Numbered from the stretch's first letter, positions 1-7,205 are shown. The stretch: 27,394 nt of DNA from an uncultured Clostridium sp. (GCA_900553365.1 USDL01000018.1:1-27394), one strand, 5' to 3'. The notes: generated by a model from the letters alone, not told the origin. Numbers and translations are program-made.

Positions 1-629
1 TTGTACAAGAAGCTGAAAGAAGAGTACCAGTACAATATGCTAAAAAAGTAGTTGGAAGAAAAATGTATGGAGGACAAAATACACATATACCATTAAAGCT
101 TGCTATGGCAGGTGTAATGCCAGTTATCTTTGCATCATCAATGCTTACATTCCCAGCTATGATAATACCAATGTTTAACAGTAACATTGCATCAGCTTCA
201 GGATTTTGGGCAGGAGTATATAAGTTTTCAATGTCAACATCATCTGCACAATTTGGACTAGGATATACAATAGCAAATGCTTTAGTATATTTGGTTTTAA
301 TTATAGCATTTACTTATTTCTATACTTATGCAACATTCAATCCAGCCGAAGTTTCTAGCAATATAAAGAAAAATGGAGGCTTCATACCAGGTATTAGAGC
401 AGGAAAACAAACAACAGAATATTTATCATCAATAATTAAAAAACTAACATTATTTGGAGGATTATTCTTAAGTTTAATAGCAATATTACCAATGCTTTTA
501 AGCTTTACAAGTTTGAATATAACCTTTGGTGGAACATCAATATTAATCGTAGTAGGTGTTGCTCTAGAAACAGTACAACAACTAGAATCAAGATTAGTAA
601 TGAGACACTATAAAGGATTTTTAGAATAA
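1..629 (+). CDS. secY: Protein translocase subunit SecY, C-terminal part (5' end outside window)
   Basis: This is the last 208 residues of the SecY channel of the Sec translocon, which moves unfolded proteins through or into the cytoplasmic membrane. The reading frame is open from base 3, so the gene enters from the left. The first residues include VQEAERRVPVQYAKK and GRKMYGGQNTHIPLK, the conserved cytosolic loop before TM7 of bacterial SecY. About four hydrophobic segments follow, and the protein ends RHYKGFLE, the usual SecY tail. The position upstream of adk and map is the standard spc-operon order in Firmicutes. Identification is from motif and synteny and is secure. Confidence 0.97.
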   Translation, partial: VQEAERRVPVQYAKKVVGRKMYGGQNTHIPLKLAMAGVMPVIFASSMLTFPAMIIPMFNSNIASASGFWAGVYKFSMSTSSAQFGLGYTIANALVYLVLIIAFTYFYTYATFNPAEVSSNIKKNGGFIPGIRAGKQTTEYLSSIIKKLTLFGGLFLSLIAILPMLLSFTSLNITFGGTSILIVVGVALETVQQLESRLVMRHYKGFLE

Positions 630-706
630 AATTAGAAGTTGGAATTTAGAAGTTAGGAAAAAGGAAATATCCCTATACTAGCTTCTAAAATCTAATGTCT
701 AATTTT
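628..706. repeat. Imperfect palindrome between secY and adk
   Basis: Arms 628-655 and 679-706 are reverse complements at 23 of 28 positions, plus two G-U pairs, around a 23-base loop. The motif TTTAGAAG is shared with the palindromes at 2492-2523 and 4237-4297. The hairpin sits between the secY stop and the adk ribosome binding site (AAAGGAG, 715-721). There is no T-tract, so it is not a classical terminator. It could be an mRNA-stability element or a small dispersed palindromic repeat. Confidence 0.6.
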
Positions 707-729
707 AAACAAGTAAAGGAGAAATATTT

Positions 730-1386
730 ATGTTTATAGTATTATTAGGAGCACCAGGAAGTGGAAAAGGAACAGTAGGAAAAATATTAGCAGAAAATTT
801 AAAATTAGCCCACATATCAACAGGAGACTTGTTTAGAGAAAATCTAAAAAATGAAACAGAACTAGGAAAAGAAGCAAAATCTTATATGGATAAAGGAGAA
901 CTTGTTCCAGACGAAATAACAGTAAGAATGTTAGAAAAAAGAATGGAAGAAGCAGATGTAGAAAATGGAGCAATTCTAGATGGATTCCCAAGAACAGAAA
1001 ATCAAGCAGTTGTATTAGACAAATTATTAGAATCAAAAGGAAACAAAGTAGATATGGCATTAAATATAGATGTTCCATTTGATGAAATAGTAGAAAGAAT
1101 TGCAAATAGAAGAAGCTGCAAGGGTTGTAGCGAAATTTATAATGTAGTATTTAATCCACCAAAACAAGAAGGAAAATGCGATAAATGTGGAGGAGAACTA
1201 TATCAAAGAGAAGACCAAAAACCAGAAGTTGTTCAAAATAGACTAGAAGTATATAGAAATACTGCTGAAGAACTTATAAAATATTACGAAAATAAAGGTG
1301 TATTAAGAACAGAAAAGGCTGGAGATAAAGCAGGAAGAACATCTTATGATGTAGCTGCTGAAATAGAAAAAGATATTAGAAAATAA
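730..1386 (+). CDS. adk: Adenylate kinase with zinc-binding lid
   Basis: Catalyses ATP + AMP to 2 ADP in the cytoplasm. The 218 residues match the long bacterial form. The P-loop GAPGSGKGT is at residues 7-15, STGDLFR at 30-36 and DGFPRT at 84-89. The lid carries four cysteines (C130, C133, C150, C153), the structural Zn2+ site typical of Gram-positive adenylate kinases and absent from E. coli Adk. Start ATG follows AAAGGAG by eight bases. The gene sits between secY and map as in most Firmicutes, probably co-transcribed with the ribosomal genes. No anomaly seen. Confidence 0.97.
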   Translation: MFIVLLGAPGSGKGTVGKILAENLKLAHISTGDLFRENLKNETELGKEAKSYMDKGELVPDEITVRMLEKRMEEADVENGAILDGFPRTENQAVVLDKLLESKGNKVDMALNIDVPFDEIVERIANRRSCKGCSEIYNVVFNPPKQEGKCDKCGGELYQREDQKPEVVQNRLEVYRNTAEELIKYYENKGVLRTEKAGDKAGRTSYDVAAEIEKDIRK

Positions 1387-1420
1387 TGAATAATTAGTTA
1401 TTTATTAAGAGGTAATAAAA

Positions 1421-2188
1421 TTGGTTGAAATAAAATCAAAAAGAGAAATAGAATTAATGAGAGAAGCCTGCAGAATAGCTAGCTTAACTCAAAAAAAAGT
1501 AGAAGAATTAATAAAGCCAGGAATATCTACAATGGAGTTAGATAGAGTAGCTGAGGAGTTTATAAAAAGTCAAAATGCAATACCTGCACAAAAAAACTAT
1601 CCTCACTATGAAAAAGGGGTAGCTCCATTTCCAGCAACATTGTGTGTTTCAGTCAACGATGTTGTTATTCATGGCATACCTTCAAAAAAAATAATTCTAA
1701 AAGAGGGAGATATAGTAAGTGTCGATTTAGTAGTACTAAAAAATGGCTTCAATGGTGATTGTGCAAGAACATATATAGTTGGACAAACAACTGATGAAGC
1801 AAAAAAATTAGTAGATATTACTAAAAAAGCATTTTATGAAGGCATCAAATTTGCTAAAAAGGGAAATAGAATAGGCGACATTTCCCATGCAATAGGTGAA
1901 TTTGTAAATAAAAATGGATATTCGGTTGTCAAAGAATTTCAAGGGCATGGTATAGGAAGGCAAATGCATGAAGATCCAAGCATACCAAACTATGGAAAAG
2001 CAGGAAAAGGAATAAGACTTGAACCTGGCATGACTCTAGCAATAGAGCCAATGGTAGTGGATGGAAACGGTCAAATATGCGAGTTAGAAGATGGTTGGAC
2101 AATTATAACAGATGATGGAAGCTTAGCAGCACATTATGAAAATACAATTTTAATTACAGAAAAAGAGCCAGAAATATTGACAATTTAA
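1421..2188 (+). CDS. map: Type I methionine aminopeptidase
   Basis: Removes the initiator methionine from nascent proteins; a cytoplasmic dinuclear metalloenzyme. The five metal ligands can be placed at D102, D113, H176 (in GHGIGRQMHE), E209 (AIEPMV) and E240 (YENT), and the substrate-binding histidine is H84. At 255 residues it is the normal length of type Ia without an N-terminal extension. The start is TTG at 1421, preceded by AAGAGG; no ATG or GTG fits better. The last sense codons (Leu-Thr-Ile) contain the -35 box of the promoter at 2177-2205, so the 3' end doubles as regulatory DNA for infA. Confidence 0.96.
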   Translation: MVEIKSKREIELMREACRIASLTQKKVEELIKPGISTMELDRVAEEFIKSQNAIPAQKNYPHYEKGVAPFPATLCVSVNDVVIHGIPSKKIILKEGDIVSVDLVVLKNGFNGDCARTYIVGQTTDEAKKLVDITKKAFYEGIKFAKKGNRIGDISHAIGEFVNKNGYSVVKEFQGHGIGRQMHEDPSIPNYGKAGKGIRLEPGMTLAIEPMVVDGNGQICELEDGWTIITDDGSLAAHYENTILITEKEPEILTI

Positions 2189-2205
2189 AGAAAATAGTGT
2201 ATAAT
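2177..2205 (+). promoter_or_regulatory. Perfect consensus sigma-A promoter inside the 3' end of map
   Basis: TTGACA at 2177-2182 and TATAAT at 2200-2205 are both exact matches, separated by the optimal 17 bp. The -35 box lies in the last codons of map and the -10 box 12 bases past its stop. It should start transcription near 2212 and drive infA-rpmJ-rpsM-rpsK-rpsD-rpoA-rplQ independently of the upstream spc genes. Confidence 0.85.
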
Positions 2206-2253
2206 AAACAAGTTATTTAATGTAAAATTTAAATTTTATGGGAGGAAACAAAA

Positions 2254-2472
2254 TTGTCTAAAGAAGATGTTATAGAAGTTGAAGGAACAGTGCTAGAAAG
2301 CTTACCAAATACAGAATTTAGAGTAGAACTTGAAAATGGACATAAGGTATTAGCTCATATCTCAGGTAAACTTAGAATGAACTATATAAAAATACTTCCA
2401 GGAGATAAGGTAAAATTAGAATTATCACCTTATGACCTTACAAAAGGTCGTATTACATGGCGTGATAAATAA
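2254..2472 (+). CDS. infA: Translation initiation factor IF-1
   Basis: A 72-residue OB-fold protein that binds the A site of the 30S subunit during initiation. MSKEDVIEVEGTV at the start and the ending KGRITWRDK are diagnostic of bacterial IF-1, and the length is exactly the family norm. The start is TTG at 2254, eight bases after GGGAGG (2240-2245). It is the first gene after the consensus promoter in the end of map. Many Firmicutes carry a KOW-domain gene between map and infA; it is absent here. Confidence 0.96.
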   Translation: MSKEDVIEVEGTVLESLPNTEFRVELENGHKVLAHISGKLRMNYIKILPGDKVKLELSPYDLTKGRITWRDK

Positions 2473-2491
2473 AAAATATAAAGAAAGATAA

Positions 2492-2523
2492 AATTTAGAA
2501 ATTAATTATCTAACTTCTAAATT
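2492..2523. repeat. Palindrome upstream of rpmJ
   Basis: AATTTAGAA (2492-2500) pairs perfectly with TTCTAAATT (2515-2523), with further partial pairing inward. The ATTTAGAA/TTCTAA core is shared with palindromes at 628-706 and 4237-4297. It ends eight bases before the rpmJ ribosome binding site (GAGGTG, 2531-2536). No T-tract follows. Confidence 0.55.
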
Positions 2524-2542
2524 ATAAAACGAGGTGAAAGAA

Positions 2543-2656
2543 ATGAAAGTAAGACCATCAGTAAAAAAAATGTGTGAAAAATGCAAAGTAATTAAAAGAA
2601 AAGGTGTTACAAGAGTAATTTGTGAAAACCCTAAACACAAACAAAGACAAGGGTAA
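2543..2656 (+). CDS. rpmJ: 50S ribosomal protein L36
   Basis: A 37-residue protein that begins MKVRPSVKKMCEKCK and ends KHKQRQG. It has the zinc-binding set C11, C14, C27, H32 of the C+ form of L36. ATG at 2543 follows GAGGTGAAAG, the same ribosome binding site type used for rpsM. Position between infA and rpsM is universal in Firmicutes. Start and stop were read directly from the sequence. Confidence 0.96.
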   Translation: MKVRPSVKKMCEKCKVIKRKGVTRVICENPKHKQRQG

Positions 2657-2670
2657 ATTTTTAATTAGCT

Positions 2671-2728
2671 AATATATAAAAATAGTGCGGCTGTCTTAAA
2701 AATTTAAGAATATCTATTTTTATTTATT
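2671..2728 (+). promoter_or_regulatory. Two-part hairpin in the rpmJ-rpsM intergenic leader
   Basis: Bases 2671-2685 pair with 2714-2728 at 14 of 15 positions. Inside lies a second perfect palindrome, CTTAAAAATTTAAG (2695-2708), and an unpaired GTGCGGCTGT, unusually GC-rich for this region. The structure ends about 30 bases before the rpsM ribosome binding site. It may be a leader for feedback control of the alpha operon (S4 regulates this operon in E. coli) or a weak attenuator. The function is inferred only from structure. Confidence 0.4.
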
Positions 2729-2777
2729 AATATAAACAATCCAAAAAAAGAAAATAATTAAAGAGGTGAAAGAAATT

Positions 2778-3146
2778 ATGGCACGTATAGCAGGTGTAGA
2801 CTTACCTAAGGAAAAAAGAGTAGAAATTGGTTTAACATATATCTATGGAATAGGTAGAGCAAGCTCTAACAAAATATTAGCAGCAGCTAATGTTAATCCA
2901 GATATAAGAGTAAAAGACTTAACAGATGATCAAGTACAAGATATTAGAAAGGCTATGGAAGGTTACAAAGTTGAAGGCGATTTAAGAAGAGAAGTAGCAT
3001 TAAACATTAAAAGACTTACAGAAATAGGATGCTTTAGAGGAACAAGACATAAAAGAGGCTTACCAGTAAGAGGTCAAAGAACAAAAACAAATGCTAGAAC
3101 AAGAAAAGGTCCTAGAAAAGTAGTAAGCAAGAAAAGCAGTAAATAG
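2778..3146 (+). CDS. rpsM: 30S ribosomal protein S13
   Basis: A 122-residue head protein of the small subunit that contacts tRNA and the 50S bridge. It begins MARIAGVDLPKEKRVEIGLT and has the C-terminal basic tail with RGLPVRGQRTKTNARTRKG. ATG at 2778 is chosen over an in-frame GTG at 2766, because AGAGGTG (2762-2768) is the ribosome binding site and overlaps that GTG. First gene of the alpha-operon block rpsM-rpsK-rpsD-rpoA-rplQ. Confidence 0.97.
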   Translation: MARIAGVDLPKEKRVEIGLTYIYGIGRASSNKILAAANVNPDIRVKDLTDDQVQDIRKAMEGYKVEGDLRREVALNIKRLTEIGCFRGTRHKRGLPVRGQRTKTNARTRKGPRKVVSKKSSK

Positions 3147-3177
3147 AAAATAATAAAAAGAGGAGGAAAAACTTAAA

Positions 3178-3573
3178 ATGGCAAAACCAACTACACAAAA
3201 AGTAACTAGAAGAAGAGATAGAAAAAACATTGAAAAAGGAGAAGCACATATTCATTCTAGTTTTAATAATACAATAGTTACAATTACTGATGAAAGAGGA
3301 AATGTAATTTCATGGGCAAGTGCTGGAGAACTAGGATTCAAAGGTTCAAGAAAAAGCACACCATTTGCTGCTGGAGAAGCTGCATTAACAGCTGCAAAAG
3401 CAGGTATGGAACATGGATTAAAAAGTGTTGCAGTATTTGTAAAAGGACCAGGTTCAGGAAGAGAAGCTGCTATAAGATCATTACAAACAGCAGGACTTGA
3501 AATTACAGCAATAAAAGATGTAACACCAATTCCACATAATGGTTGTAGACCACCAAAAAGAAGAAGAGTATAG
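3178..3573 (+). CDS. rpsK: 30S ribosomal protein S11
   Basis: A 131-residue platform protein of the 30S subunit. Characteristic segments are HIHSSFNNTIVTITD, SWASAGELGFKGSRKSTPFA and the end PHNGCRPPKRRRV. ATG at 3178 follows AGGAGGAAAAAC. It lies 31 bases after rpsM and 17 bases before rpsD, consistent with one transcript. No anomaly. Confidence 0.97.
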   Translation: MAKPTTQKVTRRRDRKNIEKGEAHIHSSFNNTIVTITDERGNVISWASAGELGFKGSRKSTPFAAGEAALTAAKAGMEHGLKSVAVFVKGPGSGREAAIRSLQTAGLEITAIKDVTPIPHNGCRPPKRRRV

Positions 3574-3590
3574 AATAAGGAGGAAAGGAA

Positions 3591-4217
3591 ATGTCAAGAT
3601 ATAAAGACGAACAATGTCGTATTTGCCGTAGAGAAGGGCAAAAATTGTTCTTAAAAGGTTCAAGATGTTATACAGATAAATGTAGTGTAACAAGAAGAAA
3701 CTATGCACCAGGAGAACATGGACAAGGAAAGAAAAAATTATCTGAATATGGAACACAATTAAGAGAAAAACAAAAAACAAAATCATTTTACGGAGTAGGA
3801 GAAAAACAATTTAGAAAATACTTCGAAATGGCTGAAAATAAAAAAGGTATTACAGGTGAAAACCTATTACAAATATTAGAAAGTAGACTAGACAACGTAG
3901 TATATAGAGCAGGTTTTGGAACATCAAGAGCACAAGCAAGACAACTTGTAAATCATGGACATTTTGATGTAAATGGTCAAAAAGTTGATATACCATCATA
4001 CTTAATAAAAGCAGGAGATGTAATAACAGTTAGAGAAATTAAACAAGACAATAAAACAATTAAAGAAAACATCGAAGCAAATAAAGCAAGACCAATACCA
4101 GAATGGTTAGAAAAAGACAATGATAAATTACAAGTAAAAGTATTAAGATTAGCAGCAAGAGAAGACGTAGATATTCCAGTAGAAGAACACTTAATCGTAG
4201 AGTTATACTCTAGATAA
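3591..4217 (+). CDS. rpsD: 30S ribosomal protein S4, zinc-binding (C+) form
   Basis: A 208-residue primary 16S rRNA-binding protein needed for 30S assembly. The N-terminus has C9, C12, C26 and C31, the four-cysteine zinc site of C+ S4 proteins. The S4 RNA-binding domain follows around SRLDNVVYRAGF. ATG at 3591 follows AAGGAGG. In some bacteria S4 also represses this operon; no obvious pseudoknot target was identified here beyond the leader hairpin before rpsM. Confidence 0.97.
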   Translation: MSRYKDEQCRICRREGQKLFLKGSRCYTDKCSVTRRNYAPGEHGQGKKKLSEYGTQLREKQKTKSFYGVGEKQFRKYFEMAENKKGITGENLLQILESRLDNVVYRAGFGTSRAQARQLVNHGHFDVNGQKVDIPSYLIKAGDVITVREIKQDNKTIKENIEANKARPIPEWLEKDNDKLQVKVLRLAAREDVDIPVEEHLIVELYSR

Positions 4218-4236
4218 TTAGAAATTAAAAGTTTAA

Positions 4237-4297
4237 ATTTAGAGGTTAGATTTGATGCAATATTTTTAAAATATCATCTAGTTTCTAACATCTAAAT
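4237..4297. repeat. Long imperfect palindrome between rpsD and rpoA
   Basis: The left arm starts at 4237 (ATTTAGAGGTTAGA) and the right arm ends at 4297 (TCTAACATCTAAAT). The arms close over ATATTTTTAAAATAT in the centre with small bulges. The TTTAGA-GTTAGA half-site is shared with the palindromes before adk and rpmJ. The right arm abuts the rpoA ribosome binding site TAGGAGG (4297-4303). Confidence 0.6.
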
Positions 4298-4312
4298 AGG
4301 AGGTTAAAATTA

Positions 4313-5260
4313 ATGATTGAATTTGAAAAACCAAACATTGAATGCCTAGCAATAAATGAAGATGAAAGCTATGGAAAATTCGTATGTGAACCATTAGAGA
4401 GAGGTTATGGAATGACAATAGGAAATTCTTTAAGAAGAATTTTATTATCATCATTACCAGGAGCAGCTATAACAAGCGTAAAAATCGAAGGTGTATTACA
4501 TGAATTTTCTAGTATTCCAAATGTAGTAGAAGATGTACCAGAAATTATTGTTAATTTAAAATGCGTAAGATTAAAAATGCATGAAAACGAAGTTAAAACT
4601 ATAAAAATAGATTTTAATGGCGAAGGCGAAGTTAAAGCAGGAGATATAATTACAGATTCATCTATACAAATATTAAATCCAGACTTACATATAGCAACAG
4701 TAGCAGAAGGTGGTTCTTTAAAAATGGAAATGACTGTTGACAGAGGAAGAGGATATAATGTAGCAGAAAAGAACAAAGTTCCAAATCAAGCAATAGATGT
4801 ATTACCAATAGACTCTATATTTACTCCAGTTAAAAAAGTAAACTACCAAGTTGAAAATACTAGAGTAGGTCAAACAGTTGATTATGATAAATTAACAATA
4901 GAAGTTTGGACAGATGGAAGCTTAAAAGCTTATGAAGCATTAAGCTTAGCAGCAAAAGTAATGACAGGACATTTAGAACTATTTATAGATTTATCAGAAG
5001 CAGCTAGAAATACTAAAGTTATGGTAGAAAAAGCAGAAACTAAGAGAGAAAGAATATTGGAAATGCCAATAGAAGATTTAGAGTTATCAGTAAGATCATA
5101 TAATTGCTTAAAAAGAGCAGGAATATCAACAGTTCAAGACTTAGCAAATAAGACAGAAGCAGATATGATGAAAGTAAGAAATCTAGGTAAAAAATCACTA
5201 GATGAAGTAGTAAACAAATTACATTCATTAGAATTAAATTTTGCTTCTGAAGAAGAATAA
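4313..5260 (+). CDS. rpoA: DNA-directed RNA polymerase subunit alpha
   Basis: The 315-residue assembly platform of RNA polymerase. The N-terminal dimerisation domain shows YGKFVCEPLERGYGMTIGNS and LRRILLSSLPGAAI. The C-terminal helix-hairpin-helix domain (about residues 250-310) contains ELSVRSYNCLKRAGI and KVRNLGKKSLDEV, which contacts UP elements and activators. ATG at 4313 follows TAGGAGG. Length is normal for Firmicutes. It lies between rpsD and rplQ as expected. Confidence 0.98.
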   Translation: MIEFEKPNIECLAINEDESYGKFVCEPLERGYGMTIGNSLRRILLSSLPGAAITSVKIEGVLHEFSSIPNVVEDVPEIIVNLKCVRLKMHENEVKTIKIDFNGEGEVKAGDIITDSSIQILNPDLHIATVAEGGSLKMEMTVDRGRGYNVAEKNKVPNQAIDVLPIDSIFTPVKKVNYQVENTRVGQTVDYDKLTIEVWTDGSLKAYEALSLAAKVMTGHLELFIDLSEAARNTKVMVEKAETKRERILEMPIEDLELSVRSYNCLKRAGISTVQDLANKTEADMMKVRNLGKKSLDEVVNKLHSLELNFASEEE

Positions 5261-5283
5261 ATTTAAAAGGGAGGCTGAAAAAA

Positions 5284-5802
5284 TTGGCTAGAAAATTAGG
5301 AAGAACAACAGACCAAAGAATGGCAATGTTAAAAAGCTTAACAACTGATTTATTAGTATATGGAAAAGTTGAAACAACTGAAGGAAGAGCTAAAGAAGTA
5401 AGAAGTTTAGCAGAAAATTTAATCGCATTAGGAATCAAAGAAAAAGATAACTTTGAAACAGTTGAAGTAAAGGTTGTTAAAGCAAAATTAGACAGCAAGG
5501 GAAATAAAGAATTAGAAAAAGTTACAAGCAAAAATGGTAAAGAATATTTAAGAGTAGTTAAAGAAGAAAAAATGGAAAAAAGACAAAAAGATATGCCAAC
5601 AAGATTAAATGCAAGAAGAAAAATAATGGCAAAAACAAACAAAGTAAAAGATTCAGAAGGAAATAAAATAGACTTACCAGCAAAACTTTTTGGAGAAATG
5701 GCTGAAAAATATGCAGGTAGACAAGGCGGATATACAAGAATATATAAAATGGGTCCAAGAAGAGGAGATGCAGCTGAAACAGTTATAATTGAATTAGTAT
5801 AA
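5284..5802 (+). CDS. rplQ: 50S ribosomal protein L17 with a large internal insertion
   Basis: Binds 23S rRNA near the exit tunnel. The start ARKLGRTTDQRMAMLKSLTTD, which exceeds nothing unusual, and the end GGYTRIYKMGPRRGDAAE are clear L17. At 172 residues it is about 50 longer than usual for bacteria. The extra sequence is lysine- and glutamate-rich and lies roughly at residues 55-115, between the conserved N-terminal block and the LFGEMAEKYAGRQGG block. The frame is uninterrupted, so this is an insertion rather than an error. Start TTG at 5284 follows GGGAGG (5268-5273). Last gene of the alpha operon block, followed closely by a small membrane protein. Confidence 0.93.
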   Translation: MARKLGRTTDQRMAMLKSLTTDLLVYGKVETTEGRAKEVRSLAENLIALGIKEKDNFETVEVKVVKAKLDSKGNKELEKVTSKNGKEYLRVVKEEKMEKRQKDMPTRLNARRKIMAKTNKVKDSEGNKIDLPAKLFGEMAEKYAGRQGGYTRIYKMGPRRGDAAETVIIELV

Positions 5803-5817
5803 AGGAGATGAAGAATT

Positions 5818-5973
5818 ATGCTTGCAAAATCATGGAAAAAGATATGTTTAATTATACTTATAATTGCATGTTTGTGGAACATAATTTCAAAAATTTCATA
5901 TAAAGTATCATTTAAAGAACTTGTAGATAGTTATCAAAATAGATATGAACAAACCGATACTAATAAGGTATAA
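5818..5973 (+). CDS. Small single-pass membrane protein, unknown function
   Basis: A 51-residue ORF with ATG at 5818, preceded by AAAGGAGATG (5802-5811), starting 15 bases after the rplQ stop. Residues 1-8 are basic (MLAKSWKK), about 9-24 form a hydrophobic helix (ICLIILIIACLWNIIS), and the remainder is a soluble tail with several charged residues. I do not recognise a family. The strong ribosome binding site and close spacing suggest a real gene co-transcribed with rplQ. The N-in/C-out topology is inferred from positive charges only. Confidence 0.6.
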   Translation: MLAKSWKKICLIILIIACLWNIISKISYKVSFKELVDSYQNRYEQTDTNKV

Positions 5974-6022
5974 CCAATGTTGTATGGTAAAATAAAATTA
6001 AGAAAAAGGAGTGAAGTCTAGA

Positions 6023-6223
6023 ATGAAAAAAGAAATACAACCACAATATGGTGAAACAACAATAACATGTGCTTGCGGAAAAGTATATAAAGTTGGTTCA
6101 ACAAAAAAAGACTTAAAAGTAGATATATGCTCTAATTGTCATGCTTTTTGGACAGGTAACTTAAAGAGAGACACATCAGGAGGAAGAGCAGACAAATTCA
6201 AAAAGAAATATGGAATTGAGTAA
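6023..6223 (+). CDS. rpmE: 50S ribosomal protein L31 (type A, zinc-binding)
   Basis: A 66-residue protein beginning MKKEIQPQYGETTITCACGK, with C16, C18, C36 and C39 as the zinc site of the C+ (RpmE) form. It ends GGRADKFKKKYGIE. ATG at 6023 is preferred to an in-frame GTG at 6011, because AAAGGAGTG (6005-6013) is the ribosome binding site. A strong terminator follows directly. The zinc-containing form implies that a zinc-free paralogue, if present, is elsewhere. Confidence 0.96.
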   Translation: MKKEIQPQYGETTITCACGKVYKVGSTKKDLKVDICSNCHAFWTGNLKRDTSGGRADKFKKKYGIE

Positions 6224-6224
6224 T

Positions 6225-6251
6225 AAAAAAAGAGCCATGGCTCTTTTTTTT
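6225..6251. terminator. Bidirectional intrinsic terminator after rpmE
   Basis: A7-GAGCCATGGCTC-T8: a perfect palindrome with A and T tracts on the two sides. It ends the ribosomal operon on the + strand and overlaps the stop codon of the convergent minus-strand gene at 6250. Confidence 0.9.
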
Positions 6252-6669
6252 ATTCTCCTTTATACATGAATGGATATGCTACTAAAGCTATAATTCCAAT
6301 AAGAAGTAAATAAAATCCAAATGCTAATTTTCCTAATCCGTATGTATCTTGGTTTGCAGATACAATAAGCAATATTAAGGCAATTGCTGCTGGAATTAGA
6401 ATTAACTTTTGATTTCTTAAATTTAAAAGAAAAGTAGCTTTCCCTTCAGGAATTTTGCTTATAATAAAATCAATAAATATCATTGCTAAAGATATAATGC
6501 CAACAATTAGCATTATTTTACCTGTTGTATTTTCAATTAATTTTACAGAAGCTTTAATACCTAAAAATGATACTGTGTAAAAAGGAAACAATGTTCCAAT
6601 TATTAACAATATACTTCCTACTATTCCTAAGATTTTAGTGCTTTTTAAAACTGATAAAACTTTATCCAT
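6250..6669 (-). CDS. Four-helix integral membrane protein, unknown function
   Basis: A 139-residue protein with four predicted transmembrane helices: about residues 12-32 (GIVGSILLIIGTLFPF), 50-70, 88-104 and 115-135. No catalytic or binding motif is visible, and I do not recognise the family beyond similarity in style to short uncharacterised Firmicute membrane proteins. The ribosome binding site AAGGAG precedes the ATG, and a good promoter lies at 6692-6720. It converges on rpmE and shares its terminator. Confidence 0.75.
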   Translation of the reverse strand: MDKVLSVLKSTKILGIVGSILLIIGTLFPFYTVSFLGIKASVKLIENTTGKIMLIVGIISLAMIFIDFIISKIPEGKATFLLNLRNQKLILIPAAIALILLIVSANQDTYGLGKLAFGFYLLLIGIIALVAYPFMYKGE

Positions 6670-6691
6670 AAAATATCTCCTTCCTCAAACT

Positions 6692-6720
6692 AATATATTA
6701 TATAAACCAGAAATTGTCAA
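6692..6720 (-). promoter_or_regulatory. Sigma-A promoter of the minus-strand membrane protein gene
   Basis: On the minus strand, TTGACA (6715-6720) is followed after 17 bp by TATATT (6692-6697), about 25 bases before the start codon. Strong match. Confidence 0.75.
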
Positions 6721-6885
6721 GAATTTTTCTAAAAATATATAAAGTAAATGAAAGAATAATGTCGGAAAATCTCTGATGTTGGCAAATAGAAAAATAATAC
6801 AAAGAAAAAGAGTGTAAAATTATGAAAAATAAGAAAAAATGACGTACGAAAATTAACAAAAAATCGACTTTTTCGCCATTTTATA

Positions 6886-6914
6886 TTGACCTTTCTGTAA
6901 AAATATGGTATTTT
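6886..6914 (+). promoter_or_regulatory. Promoter of the Spo0E-like gene
   Basis: TTGACC (6886-6891), 17 bp, TATTTT (6909-6914). It lies 72 bases upstream of the ATG. The rest of 6721-6885 is AT-rich with no gene that I can support. Confidence 0.6.
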
Positions 6915-6985
6915 ATTGTATATCAAAAAACAATAGCTTTTATTTAATCATAAGATAAACATTAGAAAAAAGGAGAGTGCATATT

Positions 6986-7129
6986 ATGGTAAATAAACAA
7001 ATCCTTAAACTAAGAGAAAAACTAAATAATAGCATTATAAACGGAGAAAAATATGAAGTAATATATAAATTGAGTGTTGAACTAGACGAACTAATAACAC
7101 AGTATTATAAGGAGCAAATAGATAGATAG
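6986..7129 (+). CDS. Spo0E-like aspartyl-phosphate phosphatase
   Basis: A 47-residue protein with a short helix, a turn, then a second helix containing KLSVELDELITQYYKEQ. This matches the Spo0E signature (consensus S-x-E-L-D followed by L-I-x-x-Y). Spo0E-family proteins remove phosphate from the sporulation master regulator Spo0A and so delay sporulation; that role is family knowledge, not shown here. ATG at 6986 follows AAAAAGGAGAG. It is monocistronic: it has its own promoter (6886-6914), and its stop codon lies inside the terminator stem. Confidence 0.8.
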   Translation: MVNKQILKLREKLNNSIINGEKYEVIYKLSVELDELITQYYKEQIDR

Positions 7130-7149
7130 AACCTAATTTTAGGTTCTAT
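7126..7149 (+). terminator. Terminator of the Spo0E-like gene
   Basis: Perfect 11-bp stem (7126-7136 with 7139-7149; ATAGAACCTAA) with a two-base loop, followed by TTATTTA. The stop codon TAG is inside the left arm. Confidence 0.75.
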
Positions 7150-7205
7150 TTATTTAGTTCAAGGTATATAATTAACTAAAAAATGTACAAATTTTACCAA
7201 ATAGC

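Noticed and set aside
2766..2780. GTG at 2766 as the start of rpsM
   Set aside because: It overlaps the ribosome binding site AGAGGTG; ATG 2778 gives the conserved MARIAGVDLP start.
5040..5882. 280-codon open frame on the minus strand over rpoA and rplQ
   Set aside because: It is antisense to two certain ribosomal-cluster genes, has no ribosome binding site and reads as low-complexity leucine/phenylalanine-rich sequence, as expected from the complement of A-rich codons.
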